This document shows positions 27,354 to 36,635 of a stretch of 64,000 nucleotides of DNA, piece after piece. Source of the stretch: Halobaculum gomorrense. GTDB lineage: Archaea > Halobacteriota > Halobacteria > Halobacteriales > Haloferacaceae. The position numbers and the translations under genes were made by a program. The DNA lies in NCBI RefSeq assembly GCF_900129775.1, contig NZ_FQWV01000001.1, positions 455,780 through 519,779 on the forward strand. Reading direction: 5' to 3'. A model generated the notes under the pieces. It was not told where the DNA came from, made no database searches, and saw nothing but the letters and a program-made list of their open reading frames with translations. Numbering within the stretch: position 1 is the stretch's first letter; the number at the start of each line of letters is the position of its first letter.

Positions 27354-27584
27354 GCTTCCGATCGAGGCGACCGAACCGTATCAATCCCGTGTTCGGCGGT
27401 CCGCACGCTGTGCTCTGTGTTCTGGACTATCGTGCCTGACCGATGCTCAAATCGCCCGTCGGCGACAGGACTTTTATCCGTTCGGTCACCACGGCCCTAC
27501 ACTCACAGTGACCCGTCGATTTTCACCGGACACGACCGCAGCAGCGACCCGTAAACCGATCCCCGCGAGCCGGGGTGTCAGGTA

Positions 27585-28622
27585 GTGTTCGGAACGGGGG
27601 TCCCGGCCGTCGGGCTCGTCGTGCTCGTGGTGCTCGGGTTCACCATCGCCACGACGGTGAACACCTTCGCGATGGAGGCCGCCGTGCTGTTCGTTCCCGC
27701 GTTCCTGTTCGTATTCCCGGCGCTCGTTCCTGGGTTCCCGGACCTCGCGGTCAACGCGGCCGTCGGGCTGGCGCTGTTCGTCGAGCTGTTCGGGTACTCC
27801 TCCAGCGTCGCCGCGTACTGGTACCGCCACCAGATCGATTTCAACGTCGCCGCGCGGCTGCTCGCGATCGCGGTGCCGGTCGCCGCCATCGCCCGTGTCG
27901 GCTCGTACTTCGTCCCCTCGAACGCGCTCATGCTCGGGTTCGGCGGCCTGCTCGTGACGCTCGCGGTCGTCCTCTACGAGGCACACGAGCACGGCCCGTC
28001 GCTCGTCGACGCGGTCGCGGAGAAGCCGGAACTGTCCGTGCTCGCCGTCCTCGACGCCGACTACGAGCCGCAGACGCGTGTGTTCTCGGACACGCACGAC
28101 GCCGCCGAGACGCCGCCGAGCGACCACATGGGCGGGGCGGCCGATTCCCCGAGCCAGCGGGGCAGCGGCGACGCCGTCGTCGGCGACGGCGGCGACCCGG
28201 CCGACTTCCACCTCGAACTGCCGGACGTCCTCGTCACCGTGCTCGGGGGCACGCTCGCGGGGCTGGTGGGTATCGCCATCGGGGAGCTCACTCAGGCGAT
28301 GCTCACGCTCCGCCGGCGCGTCCCGCTGAAGCTCTCGACGGGGACGAGCGCGCTCGTGCTCCACGTCACCATCGTCGCGGCGCTGCTCGCCAACCTCGCG
28401 CTCCTGCGGTTCGTCCCCTCGATCACCGGCGAGGGGTTCACGGTCCCCTTCGGTGTCGGGATCTTCGTCGCGACCGGCTGCCTGTTCGGGGGACAAGCCG
28501 GCGCCTACCTCAACAACCGCCTCTCGGAGTCGACCGTGATGCGGATGCTCATCGGCGTCTACTTCCTCGTCGGCGTGTTCGTCGTCGTCCGAACCCTGTT
28601 CCTCGGCGGCGCGGCCCACTGA
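27585..28622 (+). CDS. TSUP (TauE/SafE) family membrane protein
   Basis: 345-residue transporter of the sulfite/organosulfonate exporter superfamily, with about 8-9 hydrophobic segments. The family G-x-x-x-G pattern appears in both halves: an N-terminal set ending near residue 130 and a C-terminal set beginning LPDVLVTVLGGTLAGLVGIA, and then PLKLSTGTSALVLHVT and GGQAGAYLNNRL. A cytosolic Asp/Ser/Gly-rich loop (about residues 140-205) separates the halves, longer than usual. Start is GTG; a possible ACTTTTATCC promoter is about 110 bases upstream. Cargo unknown. Confidence 0.82.
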   Translation: MFGTGVPAVGLVVLVVLGFTIATTVNTFAMEAAVLFVPAFLFVFPALVPGFPDLAVNAAVGLALFVELFGYSSSVAAYWYRHQIDFNVAARLLAIAVPVAAIARVGSYFVPSNALMLGFGGLLVTLAVVLYEAHEHGPSLVDAVAEKPELSVLAVLDADYEPQTRVFSDTHDAAETPPSDHMGGAADSPSQRGSGDAVVGDGGDPADFHLELPDVLVTVLGGTLAGLVGIAIGELTQAMLTLRRRVPLKLSTGTSALVLHVTIVAALLANLALLRFVPSITGEGFTVPFGVGIFVATGCLFGGQAGAYLNNRLSESTVMRMLIGVYFLVGVFVVVRTLFLGGAAH

Positions 28623-28710
28623 GGTCGTTGTCGCGATCGCCTGATTACCGTCGGTGAGAATCCGGGGGAATCGATTACGTACACCACCCGCGTCGGCGGG
28701 GGTAGACACC

Positions 28711-29328
28711 ATGAGCGGGCGCGGGAGGGCGGGACACGCGACGGGCGAGGGCGACGGCGTCGAGAGGCAGGACGCCGGCGAACCGCGAACACGGACATCG
28801 AAGGCGGAACTGGCGTTGACGCCGCCGGGTGCCGAGCGGCGGACGACGCTGAAGCGGCAGGCCGTGACGGGGTACGTCGAGCACCCAACGGTGGTGGAGT
28901 TCACCTACGACACGGACCCGGTGACGCTCCACGAGCGCTGGCGCGCGGAGGTCGGCTCCCCGCCGTGTCACATGGTGGTCGACGCCTCGGGCACCGGCGA
29001 GGTCCCGGGCCCGGGGGTCGCCGCCGACGGGGGGTCGTTCGCCGCCGAGACCGCCCACCCGCACGACCTCACCGGCCTGTGCATGAAGTGGCAGGACGCC
29101 CTCGGGGAGGCGCGCACCCACGGCGGCCTCTTCGTCGCGTTCGACTCCGTGACGGCGCTGCTCCAGTACGTTGATCTGCGGGAGGCGTACCGGTTCCTGC
29201 ACACGCTGGTCACGGGCGTTCACCGGACCGGCGCCCGCGGGCAGTTCTACCTCGACCCGCGGGCCCACGACGATCGAACCGTCTCCACGCTCCAGGGGCT
29301 GTTCGACGCCGTGCGTTGCGTCGACTGA
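28711..29328 (+). CDS. haloarchaeal uncharacterised protein, RecA/KaiC-like core (DUF7504 type)
   Basis: 205-residue acidic protein. After a low-complexity N-terminus the segment VVDASGTGEV, GLCMKWQDALGEARTHGGLF, VAFDSVTALLQYVDLREAYRFL and FYLDPRAHDDRTVSTLQGLF resembles the degenerate RecA/KaiC-like fold of haloarchaeal sensory-associated proteins. It keeps the Walker-B-like strand (FVAFDSVT) but has no clear P-loop, so nucleotide hydrolysis is unlikely. The ATG at 28711 is favoured by TCGATTACG about 35 bases upstream. No partner gene is adjacent. Function unknown; the family assignment is from memory of similar proteins. Confidence 0.6.
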   Translation: MSGRGRAGHATGEGDGVERQDAGEPRTRTSKAELALTPPGAERRTTLKRQAVTGYVEHPTVVEFTYDTDPVTLHERWRAEVGSPPCHMVVDASGTGEVPGPGVAADGGSFAAETAHPHDLTGLCMKWQDALGEARTHGGLFVAFDSVTALLQYVDLREAYRFLHTLVTGVHRTGARGQFYLDPRAHDDRTVSTLQGLFDAVRCVD

Positions 29329-29388
29329 CGCTGTCGGAGGGCGGCGACCGCCCGGAGCGGCGGGTTCGGTCGGCCACGCACCGCACCC

Positions 29389-30333
29389 TCACCGCGGAAG
29401 CTCCACTTCCGCGCCGTCCGCGTACACGGTCGGCTCGGTCACGATCCCGTCGAGGTGGAGGGGCGCGTCCGTGTCGCCGCCGATGCCCGCGTCGTCGCCG
29501 ATGGCGACGTGGACGGTGCCGGCGGCCTTCTCGTCGAGCAGGACCGAGCCGACCAGGTCCGTGACCCCGACGTTCGTCCCGATCCCGAGTTCCGCGAGGT
29601 TGTAGGCGTCCTCGCCGACCTCCTCGGCGGCGGCCTCCACCTGCTCGCGCACCTCGTCGTCGGAGATGTGGGTCACGTAGCCGTCCTCGACCTCGAACGC
29701 GAGTTCCCGGCCCTCCAGCAGCCCGTGTGGCATCATCGTCCCGTCGACGACGTACGTCCCGTTCGCGGTCTCGGGGCTGACGAACACCTCGCCCGCGGGG
29801 AGGTTCGAGAACGACCCCGGCTCGCTCACGTCGCCGGTGTCCGACAGGAACTCCCGGGACCCCGGCTCGACGGTGAGGTCGGTGCCGGCCTCCGTAGTCA
29901 CCCGGATCTCCTCGGCGTCGTCGACCTGCTCGCGCACCTCGGCGCAGTGACGGGCGATGGCCTCGTAGTCGGCGTCGAGTCCAGTGAGGAACACTTCGCG
30001 GGTGATTCCCGGGAGCGTCGCGCCGCGCGAGCCCGCCTCGCAGGCGGCACCGCGAGCGCGAGTATGGCTCAGGCTCTTGGTCGTCGGCGCGAGGAAGGCG
30101 TCGGCCTCCCGCATCGCGGCGGCGACGGGCGCCGGCGGTTCCTCACCGTGCTGGCTCGCGGACGGATACCGGACCACGCTCGCGTCGAGCATCACCTCGC
30201 CGGCGACCGCGTACAGCGCCTCGCCGATCTCGGCGCGCTTGTCGTCGGTGACGACTGCGAGCGACTCCTCGTCCCCGAGGTCGAGACACTGGTGGATCGC
30301 CGTTTCCGCGGCGGCACGGAGGTCGTCGTCCAT
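29389..30333 (-). CDS. M29 family aminopeptidase
   Basis: 314-residue metallopeptidase. Family marks are the metal/catalytic Glu in NLAELGIGTNVGV, the VLLDEKAAGTVHVAIGD segment with Glu and His ligands, and the terminal APLHLDGI with His and Asp ligands. A first half carries LPGITREVFLTGLDADY. It is shorter than bacterial M29 enzymes (about 400 aa), which appears to be the archaeal norm. The first start giving an acidic N-terminus is ATG at 30333; the longer frame to 30600 overlaps the gap promoter region. It is divergent from gap. Confidence 0.88.
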   Translation of the reverse strand: MDDDLRAAAETAIHQCLDLGDEESLAVVTDDKRAEIGEALYAVAGEVMLDASVVRYPSASQHGEEPPAPVAAAMREADAFLAPTTKSLSHTRARGAACEAGSRGATLPGITREVFLTGLDADYEAIARHCAEVREQVDDAEEIRVTTEAGTDLTVEPGSREFLSDTGDVSEPGSFSNLPAGEVFVSPETANGTYVVDGTMMPHGLLEGRELAFEVEDGYVTHISDDEVREQVEAAAEEVGEDAYNLAELGIGTNVGVTDLVGSVLLDEKAAGTVHVAIGDDAGIGGDTDAPLHLDGIVTEPTVYADGAEVELPR

Positions 30334-30474
30334 ACCGGCGCTGCGAGCCGATTCGGTTTGGACCTGTCGGAGCGCCGCCCAAGACCGGGGTCGACGACTC
30401 CCGAGATCGTCCCGATCGCGCGTGGGCGATTCCGGCGAATTCGGGGAGCTTACTCGGTCCGTAGTTGCTTTCTG

Positions 30475-30484
30475 GTTATACAAC
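30475..30484 (+). promoter_or_regulatory. promoter of gap
   Basis: GTTATACAAC, the clearest TATA box before gap, lies 40-49 bases ahead of the ATG and implies a short leader. A second candidate, GATTAACC at about 30492-30499, sits nearer the leaderless distance. Confidence 0.45.
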
Positions 30485-30523
30485 CCGTAACGATTAACCC
30501 CGGTCACGAAGGACCATCTGACA

Positions 30524-31600
30524 ATGATCCAGGTGGGCGTCAACGGGTACGGCACGATCGGAAAGCGCGTCGCCGACGCGGTGGCCGCACAGCCCGACAT
30601 GACGCTGACGGGCGTGGCGAAGACCCGCCCGAACTACGAGGCGGAGGCGGCGATCCGGAAGGGGTACCCGCTGTACGCCGCGATCCCGGAGCGCGCGGAC
30701 CTGTTCCACGAGGCGGGCATCGACCTCGCCGGCGAGGTCGAGGACATGGTGATGACCGCGGACGTGGTCGTCGACACGACGCCCTCCGGCATCGGCGCCG
30801 ACAACCGCGAGCTGTACGAGCGCTACGACACGCCGGCCATCTTCCAGGGAGGCGAGGACGCAGACATGGCCGACGTGAGCTTCAACGCCCGCTCGAATTA
30901 CGACCGGGCCCGAGCCGACGATGTCGACGCCGCCCGCGTCGTCTCCTGCAACACGACGGGGCTCTCGCGGCTGCTCACCCCGCTGATCGAGACCTACGGC
31001 GTCGAGAAGTCCCGCGTGACGCTCGTTCGCCGCGGCGGCGACCCCGGACAGACCTCCCGCGGACCGATCAACGACATCCTCCCGGACCCGGTCACGATCC
31101 CCTCTCACCACGGCCCCGACGTGAACACGATCATCCCCGACGTGGACATCGACACGCTCGGCGTGAAGGTGCCCGCAACGCTGATGCACCTCCACTCGGT
31201 GAACGTGACGCTGGAGGAGGCGCCCTCCGCCGACGAGGTGCGCGATCTGCTCTCGGCGGAGTCGCGGCTGTTCCTCGTCCCCGAGGAGACGGGGATCGAC
31301 GGGACGGGGAAGCTGAAAGAGTTCGCGATGGACACCGGGCGCCCCCGCGGCGACCTCTGGGAGAACTGCATCTGGGAGCACTCCGTCTCGATGGAGGGGC
31401 GCGACCTGTACCTGTTCCAGTCGATCCACCAAGAGTCCGACGTGATCCCGGAGAACATCGACGCGATCCGGGCGCTGCTCGACTGGGAGGACCGCGAGAC
31501 GAGCATGGCGACGACCGACGAGACGCTCGGCGTCGGCCTGGAGTCACTGTTCGATGGCCAGCGCCAGCGGGTGGTTCCGAAGAGCAACAGCGACGACTGA
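30524..31600 (+). CDS. gap: glyceraldehyde-3-phosphate dehydrogenase, archaeal type II
   Basis: 358-residue phosphorylating dehydrogenase of the archaeal class, distinct from bacterial GAPDH. The Rossmann motif is [15 protein letters not shown]. The nucleophile is Cys142 in SCNTTGL, and [16 protein letters not shown] and HLHSVNV are conserved catalytic-domain segments. It interconverts glyceraldehyde 3-phosphate and 1,3-bisphosphoglycerate, probably in gluconeogenesis or lower glycolysis. The C-terminal [14 protein letters not shown] is typical of haloarchaeal GapB. The linked pgk gene catalyses the next step. Confidence 0.96.
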   Translation: MIQVGVNGYGTIGKRVADAVAAQPDMTLTGVAKTRPNYEAEAAIRKGYPLYAAIPERADLFHEAGIDLAGEVEDMVMTADVVVDTTPSGIGADNRELYERYDTPAIFQGGEDADMADVSFNARSNYDRARADDVDAARVVSCNTTGLSRLLTPLIETYGVEKSRVTLVRRGGDPGQTSRGPINDILPDPVTIPSHHGPDVNTIIPDVDIDTLGVKVPATLMHLHSVNVTLEEAPSADEVRDLLSAESRLFLVPEETGIDGTGKLKEFAMDTGRPRGDLWENCIWEHSVSMEGRDLYLFQSIHQESDVIPENIDAIRALLDWEDRETSMATTDETLGVGLESLFDGQRQRVVPKSNSDD

Positions 31601-31639
31601 CCCCGGTTCACGCGATTCCCGAACGGTCCGTCGGTCCCG

Positions 31640-32155
31640 CTATCCGAGCCCGACGAACGACACCTCGTCGGACGCGGTATCGACGACTGCGGCGGCGGGC
31701 TCCTCCTCCCGTCCCGGGATCGGAACGCCGCCGGGGTTGATGTGGACGGTCCCCCCGCGCTCCTCGTGCACCCGTTCGTGGGTGTGACCGCGACAGACGT
31801 AGTCGTAGTTCTCGCTGGCGATCAGGGCATCGACGATCGGCTCGCTGGTGCCGTGGTAGACGGCGAAGTCCGCGCCGTCGAGCGTCAGCTCCGCGAACTC
31901 GCCGTGGTAGGTGCCGAACGACTCGACCGCGTCAGCGAGCGCCCACTCGCCGTCGTTGTTGCCGCGGACGGCGTGAAGCTTCCAGTCTGCGTCCGAGCCG
32001 TCGACTGCGTCCGGGTCGAACGGCGTCACGGAGAACGGCGCGACGATGTCGCCGCAGTGGACCACGGCGTCGACGCCCGCGTCAGCGAAGGCGGCGACCG
32101 CCGCGTCGACGTACTGTGCGTTGTCGTGGGTGTCGGAGACGACGCCGACGAGCAT
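31640..32155 (-). CDS. YfcE/MJ0936-type metallophosphoesterase
   Basis: 171-residue calcineurin-like phosphodiesterase with all metal ligands visible: VVSDTHDN (D-x-H), HCGDIV (G-D), RGNNDGE (G-N-x-D), YHGTS and GHTHERVHE (G-H-T-H), ending in NPGGVPIPG. It probably hydrolyses phosphodiesters or small phosphoesters with Mn2+/Ni2+. The ATG at 32155 is preceded by TTTGATTACT on the minus strand (about 32179-32188), a good leaderless fit. It lies between gap and pgk, but no metabolic link is established. Confidence 0.92.
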   Translation of the reverse strand: MLVGVVSDTHDNAQYVDAAVAAFADAGVDAVVHCGDIVAPFSVTPFDPDAVDGSDADWKLHAVRGNNDGEWALADAVESFGTYHGEFAELTLDGADFAVYHGTSEPIVDALIASENYDYVCRGHTHERVHEERGGTVHINPGGVPIPGREEEPAAAVVDTASDEVSFVGLG

Positions 32156-32241
32156 GGTCGGCGGGTCGCGCCGTCGAGTAATCAAACCATGCGCCTGCGC
32201 TGCGACGCCCGCGCTCGCGCGTGGTCACAGAGCGGGCCGTG

Positions 32242-33465
32242 TTACGCCTCGCGCTCGGCGCTCTGGACCAGTAGTTCGACCGCGGGAAGTGGCTCGCCCG
32301 TGAGCGCGCGGATGTACGCGCCGCCGGCGATGGAGACGTGCGAGAAGTCGCTCTCCGACATCCCGTACATCGTGATCGCGCGGGAGGTGTCGCCGCCGCC
32401 GACGACCGAGAAGCAGTCCGTCTCGGCGATGGCTTCCAGCACGCCCACCGTGCCGACGCTGAAGCGCTCGTCCTCGAAGACTCCGAGCGCGCCCTTCACG
32501 AACACCGCCTCGGAGTCGCGGACCACCGGCTCGTAGTCGGCGACCGTGTCGGAGCCGATATCCAGGAACGATTGCGACTTCTCCTCGATGTCGCCCACGG
32601 CGACCTCGGCGCGCTCGCCGTCGTCGTCCTCGTAGGCGAGGTCGGTCGCGAGCGTCACCTGATCGCGTCGCTCGTCGAGCACCGAGCGGATGACCTCCTC
32701 GTTGGCGTCCCACTGATCGTCGAACAGGTCAGTCTCCACGTCCTCGCCGACCGAGTAGCCGGCCGCGCGGAGGAACAACTCGCCGGCGACGCCGCCCAGC
32801 AGGAACCGGTCGACGGTCTCATCGAGCGCCTCCATCACGCCGATCACGTCGGTCGCCTTCGTCCCGCCGATGACCATCGTCACGTCGCCGTCGAACTCCC
32901 GCTCGGCGATGGCGGTGTTGGCCTCGTACTCCGTCTGCATCACCCGGCCGGCGTAGCTCGGGAGCGCGAGCGGGAAGCCGACGAGCGAGGCGTGTTTGCG
33001 ATGCGCGGCCGAGTAGGCGTCGTTGACGTACGCGTCGAACTCCGCCGCGAGTGTCTCGACAAAGTCGCTCGCGGCGTGCCCCTCGGGCTCTTTTTCCGGC
33101 AGTTCATCGTCGGTCATCCGGGTGTTCTCCAACAGGAGCACGTCGCCCGCGTCGAGGCCGCGGATGGCCGCGAGGGCGTCGTCGCCGAAGGTGTCCGGGA
33201 CGAAGTCCACGTCGACGCCGGCGTGCTCCGCGAGGATGTCGGCGTGCTGCTCCAGCGAGACGAAGGTGTCTCTGCCGGGGCGACCCTGGTGGGCCATGAG
33301 CGCGACGCGGTGGCCGGCCTCGGCGAGTTCGGCGACGGTCTCGGCGTGGCGCGAGAATCGGCGGTTGTCCTGCACGACGCCGTCCTCGACCGGGGAGTTG
33401 AGGTCCAGGCGGACGAGCACGCGCTGCTGTGCCGGCAGGTCGTCGAGGGTGCGGAAGGAACGCAT
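32242..33465 (-). CDS. pgk: phosphoglycerate kinase
   Basis: 407-residue two-domain kinase. N-terminal domain: RVLVRLDLNSPVEDG, DNRRF (substrate Arg), LMAHQGRPG and LENTRM. C-terminal nucleotide domain: VTMVIGGTKATDVIGVM, LGGVAGELFL, and the final VVGGGDTSRAI loop (in place of bacterial GGGDTAAA). It transfers phosphate between 1,3-bisphosphoglycerate and ADP. The start is supported by TTCTAAGTC on the minus strand about 30 bases upstream. It is convergent with the gap region via the small phosphoesterase. Confidence 0.96.
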   Translation of the reverse strand: MRSFRTLDDLPAQQRVLVRLDLNSPVEDGVVQDNRRFSRHAETVAELAEAGHRVALMAHQGRPGRDTFVSLEQHADILAEHAGVDVDFVPDTFGDDALAAIRGLDAGDVLLLENTRMTDDELPEKEPEGHAASDFVETLAAEFDAYVNDAYSAAHRKHASLVGFPLALPSYAGRVMQTEYEANTAIAEREFDGDVTMVIGGTKATDVIGVMEALDETVDRFLLGGVAGELFLRAAGYSVGEDVETDLFDDQWDANEEVIRSVLDERRDQVTLATDLAYEDDDGERAEVAVGDIEEKSQSFLDIGSDTVADYEPVVRDSEAVFVKGALGVFEDERFSVGTVGVLEAIAETDCFSVVGGGDTSRAITMYGMSESDFSHVSIAGGAYIRALTGEPLPAVELLVQSAEREA

Positions 33466-33708
33466 CACGCGAACGGTCGGCGCTTCGCGACTTAGAAGGC
33501 GCGGATGGCGCAGACCGACGCAGCCGCTTCGGAGCCGTTCCAGATTGGCGAACAGGTGGCCGTGCTCGGGGCGAGGGGACCGGCAGTCGCGTCCGCTCGC
33601 TTTCGAGCGCGCCGTCGGGCCACGCAACCGCGTCCCGGCGCGCCGTCGCAGTTAGCGCATTGTGGTGGCTGGTCCGGTATCGGTGAAGAAGGCACGGGCG
33701 AACCCACA
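33466..33708. other. spacer between pgk and the ABC exporter repeats
   Basis: Beyond the pgk promoter (about 33490-33500) this stretch shows no coding pattern I trust; open frames in it are Arg/Pro-rich products of the base composition. It leads directly into the tandem repeats at 33709. Confidence 0.5.
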
Positions 33709-33796
33709 CGTCGCTCGCTTCCGCCTCAGTCGTCGCTCGCTTCCGCCTCAGTCGTCGCTCGCTTCCGCCTCAGTCGTCGCTCGCTTCCGCCTCAGT
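33709..33796. repeat. four perfect 22-bp tandem repeats at the 3' end of the ABC exporter gene
   Basis: Unit begins CGTCGCTCGCTTCCGCCTCA and ends GT. Copies occupy 33709-33730, 33731-33752, 33753-33774 and 33775-33796 with no mismatch. The rightmost copy and the end of the third are the actual 3' end of the ABC gene (codons for E-A-E-A-S-D-D and stop). The others are extra copies downstream of the stop. Twenty-two is not a multiple of three, so expansion leaves the protein unchanged. Confidence 0.95.
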
Positions 33797-35701
33797 CCGG
33801 GAGGCGCGCTTGGCCGCGCGGTCGATGAACTCCTGCGGGAGTTCGTCGATCTCTCCGGCCTGCACGCCCCACAGGTGGGCGTAGAGACCGTCCTCGCCGA
33901 GCAGTTCCTCGTGGGAGCCGCGCTCGGCGATCCGGCCGTCCTCCAGCACGACGATCTGGTCGGCGTCCTTGATCGTCGAGAGCCGGTGAGCGATGGCGAA
34001 GGTGGTGCGATCCTCGGTCAACTTGTCGATAGAGCGCTGGATGAGCATCTCGGTCTCCGTGTCGACGTCGGAGGTCGCCTCGTCGAGGACGAGGACCTCG
34101 GGGTCCTTCAGGATCGCGCGGGCGATCGAGAGGCGCTGCCGCTGGCCGCCCGAGAGCTTCACGCCGCGCTCGCCGATCTCGGTGTCGTAGCCTTCCGGGA
34201 GGTTCGTGATGAACTCGTGGGCCTCGGCGGCCTTCGCCGCCTCGCGGATCGCGTCCTCGTCGGCGTCGAAGGTGCCGTAAGCGATGTTGTCGCGGACGGT
34301 CCCGTAGAACATGAACGTGTCCTGACTCACGTAGCCGAGCGACTGGCGCAGGCTCGGGATCGTCACGTCGCGGATGTCCTGTCCGTCGATCGTGATGCTC
34401 CCCTCGTCGACATCGTACATCCGCAACAGCAGTTTCAGCACGGTTGACTTCCCGGCGCCGGTCGGCCCGACAAGCGCGAGCGTCTCGCCGCCGTCGACGT
34501 CGAAGGAGATGTCGTCGACGATGATCTCCTCGTCGTCATAGCTGAACGTCACGTCGTCGTAGACGACCTCACCGTCCTCGACCACGAGGTCCTCCGCGGC
34601 GGGGTCCTCGACGATCCGCGAGGGCGTGTCCATCAGGCCGAACAGGCGGGCGCTGGACGCGCGAGCGCGCTGGTACATGTTGATAATGGAGCCGAACTGC
34701 GCCATCGGCCAGATGAACCGCTGGGTGTAGAGAATAAACGTCGTGAACGTCCCGACCGTGAGGCTCTCACTACCGGTGATCCACGTCGGTGCGACCCCGA
34801 GCACCCAAAAGCCGCCCACGCCGAAGGTGATGACGAAGCCGATGCCGGCGATGACCCGCAGGGCGGGGAAGAACTTGATCCGGGTGGTGATCGCGTCCCA
34901 GTTGGCGTCGTAGTACTCCCCGGAGACGTCGTCGACGCGGTCGGACTCAAATCCCTCGGTGTTGAACGTCTTGATCACCTTGATACCGCCGAGGTTGTTC
35001 TCCAGCCGGGAGTTGAGGTGGCCGACCGTCGATCGGACCTCGGCGTACTTCGGCTGGATCACGTCGATGAACTTCCAGGTCACGGCGGCGATGATGGGCA
35101 CCGGAAGCAGCGAGACGACCGCGAGCCGGGGATTCAACCAGAACATGATCCCCGCGATCCCGAGTACCATCACCGACAGACGGAACGCGGAGTTCATCCC
35201 GTCATTGAGGAACCGCTCCAGTCGGTTCACGTCGTTCGAGAGGACCGACATCATCTCGCCGGTCTGCTTCTCGGCGAAGAAGTCCATGTTCAGCCGCTGC
35301 ATCTTGTCGTAGGTGTCCGTCCGGATGGCGTGCTGGATGTTCTGTGCGAAGGAGTTCCAGCCGTAGTTGCGGATCCAGTGGAACACCGATCCGCCGAAGA
35401 ACGCGAACGCTATCACGCCGAGGGTGAACACGAGTTGGCCGTTCGGCTCCGTCGGGAGCAGCCCCTGCGGGACCAGCGGGAGGGTGAACGGTCGGTCGTT
35501 ACGGAAGATCGCGTCGATGGCGAGACCGAGCAGCAGGGGAGGCAACAGGTCGAGCAACCGCGCGGCGACGCTACCGAAGAATCCGAGCCCGAAGAAGCGG
35601 GCGTTGGCGGTACCGTACTCCGAGAACAACCGCTTCATCGGGTTATCCGTTTTCTCACGGATATCCTCGAAGGGATCGTCCTCGTCGGAGGGATGGCTCA
35701 T
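33770..35701 (-). CDS. ABC exporter, fused permease-ATPase (MsbA/MdlB type)
   Basis: 643-residue half-transporter that should work as a dimer. Residues about 45-340 are the six-helix exporter domain, with the coupling segment [20 protein letters not shown]. The ATPase domain has Walker [12 protein letters not shown], the Q-loop [10 protein letters not shown], signature LSGGQRQR, Walker [13 protein letters not shown] and switch His in AIAHRLST. The C-terminus ends TEAEASDD, overlapping the 22-bp repeats. The start ATG is followed by an acidic soluble N-terminus. Substrate (lipid, drug or other) is not indicated by context. It is monocistronic; a GTTTAGG element lies about 30 bases upstream. 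Confidence 0.92.
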   Translation of the reverse strand: MSHPSDEDDPFEDIREKTDNPMKRLFSEYGTANARFFGLGFFGSVAARLLDLLPPLLLGLAIDAIFRNDRPFTLPLVPQGLLPTEPNGQLVFTLGVIAFAFFGGSVFHWIRNYGWNSFAQNIQHAIRTDTYDKMQRLNMDFFAEKQTGEMMSVLSNDVNRLERFLNDGMNSAFRLSVMVLGIAGIMFWLNPRLAVVSLLPVPIIAAVTWKFIDVIQPKYAEVRSTVGHLNSRLENNLGGIKVIKTFNTEGFESDRVDDVSGEYYDANWDAITTRIKFFPALRVIAGIGFVITFGVGGFWVLGVAPTWITGSESLTVGTFTTFILYTQRFIWPMAQFGSIINMYQRARASSARLFGLMDTPSRIVEDPAAEDLVVEDGEVVYDDVTFSYDDEEIIVDDISFDVDGGETLALVGPTGAGKSTVLKLLLRMYDVDEGSITIDGQDIRDVTIPSLRQSLGYVSQDTFMFYGTVRDNIAYGTFDADEDAIREAAKAAEAHEFITNLPEGYDTEIGERGVKLSGGQRQRLSIARAILKDPEVLVLDEATSDVDTETEMLIQRSIDKLTEDRTTFAIAHRLSTIKDADQIVVLEDGRIAERGSHEELLGEDGLYAHLWGVQAGEIDELPQEFIDRAAKRASRTEAEASDD

Positions 35702-35804
35702 TACATACTCTCAGCGACACCAGCATCCTAAACAGTTCGCTTCGAATCGAAACACGCCTCGATGTCGGTGCGGTCACCCCCGGTACTCTCCGCCGCGGCG
35801 ACGC

Positions 35805-36296
35805 TCAGTAGTCGCCGGCGATTTCCACGGTGTCGCCCTCGCATACGTCGTGATCGCTCGTCCAGCCGTACGGCACTTCGAGCACGTACTTCCCGGTTCC
35901 GCGGTAGCGGGTGAGGTCGGACCCGCTCGTTCCCTCGGCCGGGAGTTCGGCGTGGTGGATCCGGGCGATCGTGCCGTTAGCGGCGACGAACACGATGTCG
36001 ATCGGGAACGCCATGTCGCGCATCACGTACGCGTGGCTGCCCTCGGTGTCGTGGACGAACAGCATGCCCTCGTCCGGTCCGAGCGATTCGGTGTCGGAGA
36101 GTCCGGTGTAGCGCTTGTCGAAGGTGTCGGCGACGCGCGCGTCCACGCTGCCGAGTTCGGTGCCGCTCCCGTCGACGACGGTGACGGTCGTGTGCTCGTA
36201 CTCGCCGTCGTTCGCGACGTTCGCGACGGTTCCGATGCAGCCGGCGAGCACGACCAGCAGCGCGAGGAGCGCGGGGGCGACGCGGCGGGCGGCCAT
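35805..36296 (-). CDS. DUF192 family lipoprotein
   Basis: 163-residue secreted protein. The N-terminal hydrophobic stretch ends in the lipobox LVVLAGC, so it is probably lipid-anchored outside the membrane. The DUF192 domain (about residues 45-160) shows ARVADTFDKRYTGLSDTESL, GMLFVHD, HAYVMRDMAFPIDIVFV and KYVLEVPYGW. These match the family's R-x-x-G-L-x-x and W/V-M-x-x-M-x-x-P-I-D patterns. Function of the family is unknown. The ATG at 36296 is chosen because the signal peptide begins there; the upstream extension is not hydrophobic. Confidence 0.82.
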   Translation of the reverse strand: MAARRVAPALLALLVVLAGCIGTVANVANDGEYEHTTVTVVDGSGTELGSVDARVADTFDKRYTGLSDTESLGPDEGMLFVHDTEGSHAYVMRDMAFPIDIVFVAANGTIARIHHAELPAEGTSGSDLTRYRGTGKYVLEVPYGWTSDHDVCEGDTVEIAGDY

Positions 36297-36345
36297 TGTG
36301 ACACCGTCGGGCGGGGAGCGGGAAAGGGTATCGGGCAAAAGGTAA

Positions 36346-36355
36346 GCGTTATTCG
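36346..36355 (+). promoter_or_regulatory. promoter of tRNA-Val
   Basis: AGCGTTATTC about 24-33 bases before the mature tRNA 5' end, the usual archaeal TATA spacing. Confidence 0.4.
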
Positions 36356-36378
36356 AGCGCAGGCGGTCTGTCCGGTAC

Positions 36379-36451
36379 GGGCTCGTGGTCTAGTGGTTAT
36401 GACGCTTCCCTTACAAGGAAGAGATCGGTGGTTCAACTCCGCCCGAGCCCA
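36379..36451 (+). tRNA. tRNA-Val (anticodon UAC)
   Basis: 73-base cloverleaf. Acceptor stem GGGCTCG pairs with CGAGCCC at 36444-36450, with discriminator A at 36451. The D-arm is TGGTCTAGTGGTTATGACG. The anticodon stem CTTCC/GGAAG closes the loop CTTACAA, giving anticodon TAC. The T-loop is GTTCAACTCC. There is no intron and CCA is not encoded. A copy of its last 22 bases recurs 140 bp downstream. Confidence 0.96.
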
Positions 36452-36569
36452 GTTCTGCCGCCGACACGGCGAGGAGCGAAGCGACGAGCGTCGGCGGCGT
36501 CTGGCCTGTCGGGAGTTGAGCCCTGCAAGTCGCGCGCAACGAGCGAAGTGAGTGAGCATGTCTTGCTCC

Positions 36570-36591
36570 GGTTCAACTCCGCCCGAGCCCA
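36570..36591 (+). repeat. duplicate of the tRNA-Val 3' end
   Basis: GGTTCAACTCCGCCCGAGCC followed by CA is identical to 36430-36451 of tRNA-Val. It has no 5' tRNA half upstream, so it is not a second tRNA. It looks like an attachment-site-type duplication bounding a 118-bp insert. Confidence 0.9.
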
Positions 36592-36635
36592 CTTCTTCAG
36601 TCTAGAACGTCGCCGACGAGGGGCACGACGCGAAG

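Noticed and set aside
33709-33796. CRISPR-like array
   Set aside because: Units are contiguous without spacers and derive from the end of a coding gene; no cas genes in the window.
36570-36591. Possible second tRNA-Val
   Set aside because: Only the T-loop and 3' acceptor strand are present; no D-arm, anticodon arm or 5' acceptor strand precedes it.
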